Below are positions 52,218 to 60,512 of a DNA stretch of 64,000 nt, in pieces. The translations under genes were made by a program, and so were the position numbers. Source of the stretch: Streptomyces sp. NRRL B-1347 (GTDB lineage Bacteria; Actinomycetota; Actinomycetes; Streptomycetales; Streptomycetaceae). The stretch spans positions 1 through 64,000 of the forward strand of contig NZ_JOJM01000053.1 of NCBI RefSeq assembly GCF_000720325.1, written 5' to 3'. Positions within the stretch are counted from its first letter, which is position 1; each line of letters opens with the position of its first letter. The notes beneath the pieces are model-generated. The model did no database searches and had not been told where the DNA came from. It worked only from the letters and a program-made list of their open reading frames with translations.

Positions 52218-53585
52218 TCAGCCCCCTTCCTGGTACGCGCTGAAATTGCGCATGGTCGGCTTGGCCGAGGTGCGCAGCGCGGTTTCGAACCGGGAGACGT
52301 CGAGCCGGCGGAAGCCGGTCCGCGCACCGAGGCGGTCCCGGACGCCGTCGGCGACGGCCGCCCTGGTGGCGTCGTCGTCGACGCTCGACGGAGGCAGGGC
52401 CACCTCCAGTTCGCCGCCGTCGACGCGGAAGGCGAAGTAGTACGGAGGACTGCTCATGCCGCCGAGGACGATGTCCTCGATCTCCAGCTGGGACGTCCCC
52501 CGCTCGCCGATCCGGATCCGGTCGCCGATCCGGCCGCGGTGGCGCAGCCGCCGCAGCGGCGAGCCGCAGCCGCACGGCGCGGCCTCGATCTGGCAGACGT
52601 CCCCGGTCTTGTAGCGCAGCAGGGGCATGGCCCTGCTCGCGAGCGTCGTCAGGGCGAGCTCACCGACGGCGCCGTCCGGCAGGGGTTCGCCGGACGCCGG
52701 GTCCACGATCTCGAAGTACGTGCGCGTCTCGACGAGGTGCAGCTCCCGCCTTGTGCAGAACATGGCGAGCGTGTTGGTCTCGGTCATGCCGAACATCGAG
52801 TAGGCGGTGGCGTCCCACTGGTCGGCGAGGCGCCGCTTCTTGGCGGGCGACGCCCCCTCACCGGCCATGAGGATCTTCGAGACCTGGAGGTCGACGCGTG
52901 GGTCGAGCCCGCCGCGCCGGGCGATCTCGCCGAGGTACAGGGCGCGCGTTCCCGAGCACACGAGCGTGGTGGCGCCCGAGCGGTGCAGCGCGTCGACCAT
53001 GCGGTCGGGCGTGCAGGACGGCGAGGCCGCTCCCAGCGGCACGATGGTGCAGCCCAGGATCTCGATGGCGCGGTCGAGGTCCTGCCCCACACCGGCGAGT
53101 TCGTAGGGCACGGCGATGGCCGCGACGTCGCGTTCGTCCAGCACGGAGGAGAGCAGGGTGGCGACCGTCAGGTTGTTCTCCAGCCAGTCGGCCATCGTGA
53201 AGAACGCGGCGATCGGCCGCCCGTCGCCCGTGCCGGAGCTCTCGTCGAACCGGATGACGTCCCTGCGCGGGACGGCCAGCATGCCGAGGGGGTAGGCGGC
53301 GGAGAGGTGCTCGCGCGTGGTGAAGGGGATCGCGCCGAACGCCCCGGGGTCGCCGTCCGCGGCCGCCCCCGCGAGGTGCGCCGGGACGAAGGCGGCGTAG
53401 AACGGGGAGTTGCGGCAGGCGTGCGCCACGGTCGCCGCGAGGGCCTCGCGCACCCAGGAGTCGAGAGCCTGCCTGTCGAACGACGTCACCTCCGCCACGT
53501 GGTGTGCGACGTCGACGCGGGAGCGCAGCACGTCGCGCAGCCGGTCGCGCGCGTCGTGGCCGGAGGGGCGGGCCAGAGTGGTCAT
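52218..53585 (-). CDS. Phenylacetate-CoA-ligase-like adenylate-forming enzyme
   Basis: 455 residues of the PaaK group. The phosphate loop DESSGTGDGRP, APE-like VPYELAGVGQD region, SMFGMTETN, and LLRYKTGDVCQIE with the ATP-binding Asp are all visible. It should activate an aromatic or related acid as the adenylate and CoA thioester. A CCGCGSP-type cysteine cluster (EAAPCGCGSP) near residue 345 is shared with many PaaK relatives. The ATG at 53585 overlaps the BtrH-like 2 stop by 4 bp (ATGA). It is the only clearly competent acid-activating enzyme in the unit. Confidence 0.9.
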   Translation of the reverse strand: MTTLARPSGHDARDRLRDVLRSRVDVAHHVAEVTSFDRQALDSWVREALAATVAHACRNSPFYAAFVPAHLAGAAADGDPGAFGAIPFTTREHLSAAYPLGMLAVPRRDVIRFDESSGTGDGRPIAAFFTMADWLENNLTVATLLSSVLDERDVAAIAVPYELAGVGQDLDRAIEILGCTIVPLGAASPSCTPDRMVDALHRSGATTLVCSGTRALYLGEIARRGGLDPRVDLQVSKILMAGEGASPAKKRRLADQWDATAYSMFGMTETNTLAMFCTRRELHLVETRTYFEIVDPASGEPLPDGAVGELALTTLASRAMPLLRYKTGDVCQIEAAPCGCGSPLRRLRHRGRIGDRIRIGERGTSQLEIEDIVLGGMSSPPYYFAFRVDGGELEVALPPSSVDDDATRAAVADGVRDRLGARTGFRRLDVSRFETALRTSAKPTMRNFSAYQEGG

Positions 53586-54568
53586 CGGGACGCCTCCTCC
53601 AGCTCGGCCATCGCCTTCTGCTCCTCGGTCGCGAGCTCGTCGACGATGGCCGCCGCCTCGTCCAGTGCCGCGGGCGCGGTGGAGTCGTCGGCGTCGCGCA
53701 GGAGGTTCGCGACCTCCGTCCACCGCTCCGAGATGCGGTGGTACTCGCTCGCGCCGTGTGCGTAGGCCGCGACGCCGGTGAGGCCGTGTGCCTCTTCGAG
53801 GAACCGGGCCCACAGCGTCCGGAAGAGGCCGCCGCCCGTGCCGCCGTCCTCCATGCTGTTGCCGACGAGGGTCAGGACGTGGCCGGGGTTGTCCAGGCGG
53901 TCCCATCCCTTGCGCATCACCGAGCCGGTCTTCGCGATGCCCTTGAAGCCCAGGTTCGAGATCGGCGGCCGCAGGAACTCCCGCGCGGTGGTGCGGATCG
54001 AGGACCGGCAGCTGTCCGCCAGTGTCGTGGCGTCGTATCCGTCCGGCCCCACGACGAACGAGAGGTTGCGGGAGCTCATGGGTCCCTTGGCTGCGCGGGC
54101 CTCGGCCATGCTCTGCCGCGACGTCGACCGGATGCCGAGCGAGGAGGTCTCGACGACGACGAACCTGTCGTCCTCGTATCCGACGCAGGCCACGTAGTGG
54201 GCGGCGAAGTGGTGGTCCTCGTGCGCGTAGTCGAGGTGGTAGCGGTCCAGCTTGAGGCCCACCACGTCGCCGTTGTCGAGGGCGTCGACGAGCTGCGACT
54301 CGGCCTTCGTCCGGGACGCCGTCCGCCGTTCCCGCAGGTCGAGCCCCAGGGCCCGCGCCGCGTTGCGCATCAGCTGGTCCGGCTTGACGCGCCCGGCGAG
54401 GAACGGGGCGGGCATCTGCTTGGAGTGCCAGTAGAGGAACGACAGGCCCTGGCCCAGGCCGAAGACCATGGGCTCGCTGAGGTCGATGCCGCGGTTGCGG
54501 AGCATGTTCACCAGGGCCGTGGACTCGCAGTGGTCGCCGGAGAACGGCGTGATGTCAATGACTCCCAT
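53582..54568 (-). CDS. BtrH-like protein 2
   Basis: 328 residues. HCESTALVNML holds the presumed nucleophilic Cys and HHFAAHYVACVGYED the presumed His; FGLGQGLSFLYW is the block shared with BtrH. The C-terminal helical half contains GGTGGGLFRTLWARFL, as in the other two copies. Family knowledge (butirosin BtrH) points to acyl transfer from a thioester to an amine. ATG at 54568 chosen because it leaves 12 residues before HCE, as in BtrH-like 3; it overlaps the VOC gene end by 14 bp. Confidence 0.8.
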   Translation of the reverse strand: MGVIDITPFSGDHCESTALVNMLRNRGIDLSEPMVFGLGQGLSFLYWHSKQMPAPFLAGRVKPDQLMRNAARALGLDLRERRTASRTKAESQLVDALDNGDVVGLKLDRYHLDYAHEDHHFAAHYVACVGYEDDRFVVVETSSLGIRSTSRQSMAEARAAKGPMSSRNLSFVVGPDGYDATTLADSCRSSIRTTAREFLRPPISNLGFKGIAKTGSVMRKGWDRLDNPGHVLTLVGNSMEDGGTGGGLFRTLWARFLEEAHGLTGVAAYAHGASEYHRISERWTEVANLLRDADDSTAPAALDEAAAIVDELATEEQKAMAELEEASR

Positions 54569-55232
54569 GGGGCTGTTCACTCTCGTCGCGCGGCGCCTGG
54601 TACACGATTTCGAGCACGGACATGTCGGCGTTGTTCCGCACGTGGCCGTACGTGTGGCCGAGTTCGTCGGCCTCGGTGAACGCGATGACTTCGAGGCTCT
54701 CGACGTCCCGTTCGAGGGCGTCCAGGACGTAGCGGACGCCGTCCTCGGTCCGGGTGTCGACGGCGACGTGGGACATGAGGCGCCGTCGCTCGTCCACGGC
54801 CCGGTCGGCCCAGGGGCCGAATTCCATGCAGGCGAACGTTTCGATGGAGCGGCCGTCCGGGAGGACCAGCGCGTTCCACCAGCCCGGTGTGCCGTACTGC
54901 CGCGGGGAGATGTACGAGGGGCCCATCTCCAAGGTGGCGATGTGCGCGGACTTCTGCAGGACCCTCAGATAGGCGTTCCAGTCCAGGATCTGTTCGTCGC
55001 GTTCGTAGTCGCCCATGTAGATGCCGACGTGGTTGACGCCTGCGACTTTGTCGATGATGTGGTCCGGTGCGTGTCCGCACCAGCCCCTGATGTATTCCGC
55101 GCAGTCCGCCTGCTGCCATGCTTCGGACGCCGCCAGGATTTGCTTCCAGGCCGTGTCGAAGCTCGGGCGCTTGGGGAAGCGCCCGTCGCGGCTGGCGGAG
55201 ATCGTCGGCCAGCTCTCCGTGATCGATCCCAT
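54555..55232 (-). CDS. VOC (glyoxalase/dioxygenase fold) superfamily protein
   Basis: 225 residues. Two beta-alpha-beta-beta-beta units are suggested by GVNHVGIYMGDYE and MSHVAVDTRTED, each opening with a His at a usual metal-ligand position, and by a terminal Glu in SVLEIVYQ. That is the pattern of VOC metalloenzymes (glyoxalase I, extradiol dioxygenases, bleomycin-binding proteins). In this pathway it might cleave or isomerise a catechol or bind the product. The ATG at 55232 shares its A with the methyltransferase stop (TGATG). Confidence 0.65.
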   Translation of the reverse strand: MGSITESWPTISASRDGRFPKRPSFDTAWKQILAASEAWQQADCAEYIRGWCGHAPDHIIDKVAGVNHVGIYMGDYERDEQILDWNAYLRVLQKSAHIATLEMGPSYISPRQYGTPGWWNALVLPDGRSIETFACMEFGPWADRAVDERRRLMSHVAVDTRTEDGVRYVLDALERDVESLEVIAFTEADELGHTYGHVRNNADMSVLEIVYQAPRDESEQPHGSH

Positions 55233-55918
55233 CACGCTTCCTTCCTTCCGGCGATGACGATGCCCATCTGGACTTCCGTCACGGCGGCCGTCGGGAGGGC
55301 CGCTTCCCGGAGCACCGATTCGACCTCGCTCCTGATGTAGGACGAGCGGATCGACGAGCGAAAACCCGGCCGCATGTCGGCCGCGATGTTCGCCTTCATG
55401 AATTGAAAGGTCGTCCGGTCGATGTCCCGGCGGAGATCCATGACGCAATACCGGCCGCCGGGCCTGAGAACGCGGTGGATCTCGGACAGGGCACGCACCG
55501 GATCCGACCATTCGTGCAGCGAGCTGGCGCTGAACGCGTGGTCGAACCTGCCGTCCTCGTACGGCAGCGCCAGTACGTCGCCGCAGGCGTAGGCGCAGCG
55601 GTCGGCCACGCCGTAGTCGTCGGCGTTCCCGCGCGCGCGGCGGAGCATGGCCGGGGAGATGTCGACGCCGGTGAGGCGGACGGTCCCGGTGACCTGCTTG
55701 ATCCACTCCAGGCCCAGGTAGCCCGGGCCGCAGCCGACCTCCAGGACCGACCCGGAGGTGATGTCCGCCCGCAGGACGTCGTCGACCTTCTCCTGGAGCC
55801 AGCCCTGGTCGCGGATGTGCCGCTGCATCTCGTCGTACTTGAGGGCGATGTCGTCGCCCTGCAGCCCTTCGTCGGTCTCCGGAACGCGGCCTGCGACGCT
55901 GCCTCGCGCGCTATTCAT
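55232..55918 (-). CDS. Class I SAM-dependent methyltransferase
   Basis: 228 residues. Motif I VLEVGCGPGYLG, motif II GVDISPAMLRRA, then FDHAFSASSLHEWSD and LRPGGRYCVMDL give a complete class I fold similar to UbiE/small-molecule methyltransferases. The ATG at 55918 overlaps the molybdopterin gene end by 8 bp. O- or N-methylation of the catechol or pyrrole-like product is likely. Confidence 0.9.
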   Translation of the reverse strand: MNSARGSVAGRVPETDEGLQGDDIALKYDEMQRHIRDQGWLQEKVDDVLRADITSGSVLEVGCGPGYLGLEWIKQVTGTVRLTGVDISPAMLRRARGNADDYGVADRCAYACGDVLALPYEDGRFDHAFSASSLHEWSDPVRALSEIHRVLRPGGRYCVMDLRRDIDRTTFQFMKANIAADMRPGFRSSIRSSYIRSEVESVLREAALPTAAVTEVQMGIVIAGRKEA

Positions 55919-58031
55919 GGTCGGCTCGCGTCGTCCGGCCGGACGGTTCGCCGACTCGCCGAATTCCTACGGGTACGCCTCTCATCGTCGCGCTCCCCAT
56001 GTGCTCGTCGGTTCGATCGTTGCTCGTCACCAGATTGACGGAGGACGTCAGGGACGCTTCGATCGAGGATTCTTCGGGATACCACCAGCAGGCATCCGCC
56101 ATTACCACGTGCGGTTCGACGTCGTCAGAGACCTTGACCGCCATGCGTACCCCGCGTCCCCCGGGCCGTGCGAACAGTTCCGCCTCGTCGCCGTCCTTGA
56201 GGCCTTCGCGCTCCGCCGTCCGCGGATTCACGGTCAGCCGGGGCGCGGTCTGACTGCGGGACGTGGTCGGCAGCTGGTGGTACTCGCTGTTGTAGAACTG
56301 GCGCGCGTGCGCGCTCGTCATGATGTACGGCAGATCGGGGCTCGGGGCCGGCGGATCCTTGAATCCCGGCAGTTCCTGGTAACCCATAGAACGCAATGCG
56401 TTGTTGACAAGGTCAACTCGCTTCGAACGGGTGCGGAAGCCGTCGGCCCGGTATTTGAAGTAGCGCTTCTCATTGCGGATGTAGCCGACTTCTTTGAACT
56501 GGTCCCAGGTGAGTCCGATGCCCGCCAGCTTGGCGTCGAGGGCGGCTTCCACGGTCGGAAAGAAGTGCCGGCCGAGGCCGAGCCGCGCGGCGAGAGCGAG
56601 GATGATCTCCTCGTCGGAACGGCAGCCTTCGACGGACACCACCTTGCGCCTGGCCGCGAGGTAGGAGTTGAACTCGACGATCTGGTCGCGCTCCAGCCAG
56701 CTCGACACGGGCAGCACCACGTCGGCGAACCTGGCCGTCGGTGTCATGAAGAGGTCGCAGACGACGATGAGGTCGAGCTTCGCCATCGCCTTCAGGACCG
56801 CCTCGGTGTTCTCGTACGAGGCCAGGACGTTGCTGCCGAAGAGCACCAGGGAGCTGATCCGGTACGGGGATTCGCTGAGGACGGCCTCGTGGAGGTCTCC
56901 GGGGGCGACCCAGCCGGACATCGAAAGGACCTTGTGCTTGTCTCCCCCGATCCGCTTCTTCGCCTGGTCGTCCGTCAGGAGGTCGGTGCGCGGGAAGGCG
57001 CGGCGGCCCTCGATCGGCATCGGGTCCCAGATGAGGTCTCCGCCGGGGGCGTCGAGGTTGCCGCAGAGGGCGGAGAGGATGGCGATCGAGCGGTAGGTGT
57101 CGAAGCAGTTCTCGTTCTGCGAGACGCCGGTGCCCGCTTCGATGCACGCGCGTTCCGCGCGGGCGTAGGCGCGTGTCGCCTGGAGGATGTGGTCCGGGGC
57201 GAGGCCGGTGACGCGTGCCACGGTGTCGATGTCGTAGGCGCGGACGTGGTCGGCGAGTGCGTCGAACCCCGTGGTGTGCGCGGCCACGAAGTCGCGGTCG
57301 TACCAGCCCTCGTCGATGACGATTTTGATCATGCCGAGCGCCAGGGCGCCGTCGGTGCCGGGGCGGACGGCGAGGTGGAGGCTCGACCGGGCGGCCGTCC
57401 GGGTCCGCCGCGGGTCGATGGTGATGACGCGGCTGCCGCGCTCGACGGCGCGCAGGAGCTTGATCCCGATGACGCCGTCGGAGTGGGTGGTGGGCTTGTT
57501 GCTCCCCCAGAGCAGGATGACGTGCGGGTCGCCTTCGTAGTCGCAGAAGGTGAATCCGCCGTACGTCAGGACGGAGGCCATGACGCGGGGGTAGAAGCAC
57601 ACGTGGGCGGGACCGACCACGTTGGGTGTGCCGATCGCGTTGGCGAGCCGGAAGACCCACTCCTGGTAGTTCCGGTCGGTTCCCTGACCGAGGACGGTGG
57701 ATTCCGGTCCGTACCGCTGCATGTTCGTGGTCAGCTCGCCGACGACGTGCTCCAGGGCCGTGTCCCAGCTGACCTCCTCGAACGTCCCGGAGCCGCGTGG
57801 TCCGGTGCGGAGCAGGGGTGTCGTCAGGCGATCGGGGCTGCGCACCAGGTCGAGGGCCGCCTTGCCCTTGACGCAGAAGTAGCCCTCGCTCGTGGGGTTG
57901 TCGGGGTCGCCGTGGATGTCGGTCGGAATTCCCTCCGCGAGGTCGACGATCGCGCCGCATCCGCCGTGGCACATGCGGCAGACGGTCTTCACCCGGGAGG
58001 TGCGCGGTCGCTCGGTGCCACCCGTCGTCAA
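55911..58031 (-). CDS. Molybdopterin oxidoreductase, DMSO-reductase family
   Basis: 706 residues. The N-terminal cluster CRMCHGGCG ... YFCVKGK binds a 4Fe-4S centre; the molybdopterin domains follow (GQGTDRNYQEWV, GWGSNK-like LLWGSNKPTTHSD, IDPRRTRTA, and a C-terminal MPT-binding domain from about 590). Such enzymes catalyse oxygen-atom transfer, hydroxylation or dehydrogenation. No small electron-transfer or membrane subunit and no chaperone is encoded beside it. The start is a TTG at 58031 overlapping the BtrH-like 3 stop by 4 bp; a GTG at 57992 is the alternative. Confidence 0.88.
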   Translation of the reverse strand: MTTGGTERPRTSRVKTVCRMCHGGCGAIVDLAEGIPTDIHGDPDNPTSEGYFCVKGKAALDLVRSPDRLTTPLLRTGPRGSGTFEEVSWDTALEHVVGELTTNMQRYGPESTVLGQGTDRNYQEWVFRLANAIGTPNVVGPAHVCFYPRVMASVLTYGGFTFCDYEGDPHVILLWGSNKPTTHSDGVIGIKLLRAVERGSRVITIDPRRTRTAARSSLHLAVRPGTDGALALGMIKIVIDEGWYDRDFVAAHTTGFDALADHVRAYDIDTVARVTGLAPDHILQATRAYARAERACIEAGTGVSQNENCFDTYRSIAILSALCGNLDAPGGDLIWDPMPIEGRRAFPRTDLLTDDQAKKRIGGDKHKVLSMSGWVAPGDLHEAVLSESPYRISSLVLFGSNVLASYENTEAVLKAMAKLDLIVVCDLFMTPTARFADVVLPVSSWLERDQIVEFNSYLAARRKVVSVEGCRSDEEIILALAARLGLGRHFFPTVEAALDAKLAGIGLTWDQFKEVGYIRNEKRYFKYRADGFRTRSKRVDLVNNALRSMGYQELPGFKDPPAPSPDLPYIMTSAHARQFYNSEYHQLPTTSRSQTAPRLTVNPRTAEREGLKDGDEAELFARPGGRGVRMAVKVSDDVEPHVVMADACWWYPEESSIEASLTSSVNLVTSNDRTDEHMGSATMRGVPVGIRRVGEPSGRTTRADHE

Positions 58032-59077
58032 GGCGACTCACCCACCCGTTCCGTGGCGAGCTGGAGGAGTCGCTCGAAGGCTGATCGTTCGGCGTCGGCG
58101 ATGGCGTGCAGGAGAGCCTCGACGGCTTTGAGCCGCCCGTGCGGGTCGGGGGCTTCGCCGTGGCCGAGCAGGAGGTCGATCGCTTCGTCCCACTGGTGCC
58201 GTACGCCGTCGAACGCGTCGGCCGGAGCGTCCAGGGCGGCGTCGCCGGTCCGTTGCCGCGCTTCGCGGAGGAAGTCGCGGTACAGCGCCCGGAAGTTCGC
58301 CCCGCCCGTCCCCGCGTACCTCCAGAAGCGCCCTACGCCCGGCACGAGCTCCTCGCCGGGCGTCAGGGTGTCGTTCCACCCGCAGACGTCCGACGCGGCC
58401 TTGTGGAGGCCGCTGAGGCCGCGCTTCGGCCCGCGGTCGGAGAGCATCCGCGCCGCGGTGTCCCGGATCGCTTTCCAGATCTGTTCGCGGGGTACGGCCG
58501 TGCCGTCGGTGGTGAGTCGTTTCGGCAGGCCGCCGATGTGCATCTGGAGGTTCGGTGACGGCAGGAATCCCTCGTCGGAGCTCCGCGCCCGCCGCAGCGA
58601 ATCGCCCGGGAGCGTCCGCGCCCCGCCCTGCTGGTCGGTGTCGACGACGTACGCGAGGCCGCCGTCGAGGTCGTCGTCGAGCCCGTAGAGCGCGATGTAG
58701 TGCGACGCGAAGTGGCTGCGGGAGGAGAAGTAGTCGAGGTGGTAGATGTCGACGGTGACGCCCACCACGTGCCCCGCGGCGAGCAGTTCCGCGGTCCGCG
58801 CGCGGGCGGAGTCCGCGTCGGGCGGCCGCGACTCGCGCAGTTCCACGCCGAGGGCCGCGCACGCGTGGTGCGAGAGGTCGCCGGGGCCGATGCGGCCGGT
58901 CAGCATCGGCGCGCTGCGCCCGGGGACCGGCGGGTCCCAGTACTGGAAGTCGATTCCCTGGCCGAGGCCGAAGAGAAGGGGCTCCGAAAGACGCGCGCCG
59001 GCGTGGTGGAGCATGTTGCGGAGGGTCGTGGTTTCACAGTGCACGCCGACCTGCGGTTGAAAGGTCTCCAAGCGCAT
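58028..59077 (-). CDS. BtrH-like protein 3
   Basis: 349 residues, closest in layout to BtrH-like 2. HCETTTLRNML has the presumed Cys, SHFASHYIALYGLDDD the presumed His, and VVDTDQQGG a possible third acidic residue. The C-terminal half reads YAGTGGANFRALYRDFL at the shared block. The ATG at 59077 follows AGGAGG by 4-5 nt. With two intact copies and one degenerate copy in the same unit, distinct acyl transfers or a heteromeric complex are likely. No carrier protein gene is present to donate the acyl group. Confidence 0.8.
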   Translation of the reverse strand: MRLETFQPQVGVHCETTTLRNMLHHAGARLSEPLLFGLGQGIDFQYWDPPVPGRSAPMLTGRIGPGDLSHHACAALGVELRESRPPDADSARARTAELLAAGHVVGVTVDIYHLDYFSSRSHFASHYIALYGLDDDLDGGLAYVVDTDQQGGARTLPGDSLRRARSSDEGFLPSPNLQMHIGGLPKRLTTDGTAVPREQIWKAIRDTAARMLSDRGPKRGLSGLHKAASDVCGWNDTLTPGEELVPGVGRFWRYAGTGGANFRALYRDFLREARQRTGDAALDAPADAFDGVRHQWDEAIDLLLGHGEAPDPHGRLKAVEALLHAIADAERSAFERLLQLATERVGESP

Positions 59078-59116
59078 AGAACCTCCTGGGCGCGAGGTGT
59101 CAGGGTGCGGTAAGGG

Positions 59117-59164
59117 GTGGTCCGTCACGCGTCGTGCGGTAGGGGGCGGTCCGTCACGCGTCGC
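59117..59164. repeat. Short duplication at the TrpB2 stop codon
   Basis: GGTCCGTCACGCGTCG occurs near 59117-59132 and again about 32 bp later, the second copy covering the stop codon of the TrpB2-like gene. It looks like a local tandem duplication of the gene's last bases. Confidence 0.6.
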
Positions 59165-60512
59165 GCAGGACCTCGTGATAGCCCTGTAGATCGAGGTGCC
59201 CGGAGCCGCTGGCGAGCACCACGATGACCGGTTCGAGGTCCTGTGCGTCGGCCTTGGCGACGACTTCGAGAGCGGCGGCGACCGCGTGGCTCGCCTCGGG
59301 GGCGAGCAGGAGGCCCTCCGTCCGCAGCAGGAGCCGGCCTGCTTCGAGCGCTGTTCTCTGCTCGAAGGCGACGGCGTCCAGGACGCCTTCGCGGCGCAGC
59401 AGGCTGACGACGGCGGAGCTGTGGTGGTTCCGCAGGCCGCCGACGTGGACGGGGGGCGGTACGAAGTCCTCCCCCATCGAATAGCCGAGGACCTCCGGCG
59501 TGAAGCCGCCGAGGTCGGCGCGGCCGTAGGTGTAGGTGCCCGCGGTGAGCCGAGGGGCGGCGGTGGATTCCGCCGCGAGGAATCGCAACTCGGATCCGTC
59601 GGCACGGGCGCGGAGATAGGGGCCGATCAGGCCGCAGAGATTGCTGCCGCCGCCGGAGCAAGCGATGAGGTGGTCGCCGCGCCCGGCGACTCCCAGAGTT
59701 TCTCCGTGCATTTCCCTGAGTTGCGCCTCGACTTCGAGTCCGAGGAGGGTTTGATGGAGATAGACGTGCGTCATTCCGCTTCCGGAGAGATAGGCCGCGG
59801 AAGGCTTGTCGAGCGCGTATTCAATCGCGTCGCTGATCGCGGTTCCGAGGCTTCCCGGGTGATCCGGTGAGCGTTCCAGGATCCTGCGCCCTGTCTCGGT
59901 GTGCGGTGCGGGCGACGAGTGCACCTGGGCTCCGATGAGCTCCATGTAGTGGCGCCGGTAGGGCTTTTGATCCAGGGAACACCGGACCATGAAGATCTCG
60001 GCGTCGAGGCCGAACATCTGCGCCGCGAGGGCGACGCTCATGCCCCATTGCCCGGCACCCGTCTCGGTGACGAGAGTGGTGCGTCCCTCTTGCGCCGCGT
60101 AGAACGCCTGCGCTATTGCGGTGTTCAGCTTGAAGCTGCCTGTGGGCAGTACGTCCTCGCGCTTCAGATAGATGCGCGCGGCCGTGCCGAGGTGCTTCTC
60201 CAGCTGGTGGGCGCGGTGCAGCGGGGTCGGGCGTCCGCATTGCCGGAGGCGCTCACCGACCTGCTCGGGCACCGCGATCCAGCGTTCGGAAGGGTTGTTC
60301 TGTGCTGCGAGAGCTCGTGGTCGGACCTTTGCGGACACTTCTGCCGCCGAAGGACTGCCGGAGTCCCGCACTTGCGGTAAAGGAGCAGGTAAGTCGCCCA
60401 AGAAGTTGTACCAGTACTCGGGCACGGCCGCCCCGGGTCGATCGCTTGGAGTCGGGGCATCCGCCAATATCGATGGGATGCGCACAGCGCCGTGTGCACG
60501 ATGAGATGTCAC
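59154..60512 (-). CDS. TrpB2-like PLP enzyme (tryptophan synthase beta, type 2)
   Basis: 452 residues. RPTPLHRAHQLE, the Schiff-base Lys in LPTGSFKLNTA, VTETGAGQWGMS, PYRRHYMELIGA, GSLGTAISDAIE and the PLP-phosphate loop CSGGGSNLCG match the TrpB2 group of stand-alone tryptophan synthases. Those join L-serine (as aminoacrylate) to a nucleophile. Here it probably builds an unusual amino acid from serine or a relative. The GTG at 60512 is chosen because GGGGGA lies 5 nt upstream; an ATG at 60536 is in frame. It is the first gene of the 25-gene unit, behind an AT-richer regulatory region. Confidence 0.88.
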   Translation of the reverse strand: MTSHRAHGAVRIPSILADAPTPSDRPGAAVPEYWYNFLGDLPAPLPQVRDSGSPSAAEVSAKVRPRALAAQNNPSERWIAVPEQVGERLRQCGRPTPLHRAHQLEKHLGTAARIYLKREDVLPTGSFKLNTAIAQAFYAAQEGRTTLVTETGAGQWGMSVALAAQMFGLDAEIFMVRCSLDQKPYRRHYMELIGAQVHSSPAPHTETGRRILERSPDHPGSLGTAISDAIEYALDKPSAAYLSGSGMTHVYLHQTLLGLEVEAQLREMHGETLGVAGRGDHLIACSGGGSNLCGLIGPYLRARADGSELRFLAAESTAAPRLTAGTYTYGRADLGGFTPEVLGYSMGEDFVPPPVHVGGLRNHHSSAVVSLLRREGVLDAVAFEQRTALEAGRLLLRTEGLLLAPEASHAVAAALEVVAKADAQDLEPVIVVLASGSGHLDLQGYHEVLRDA

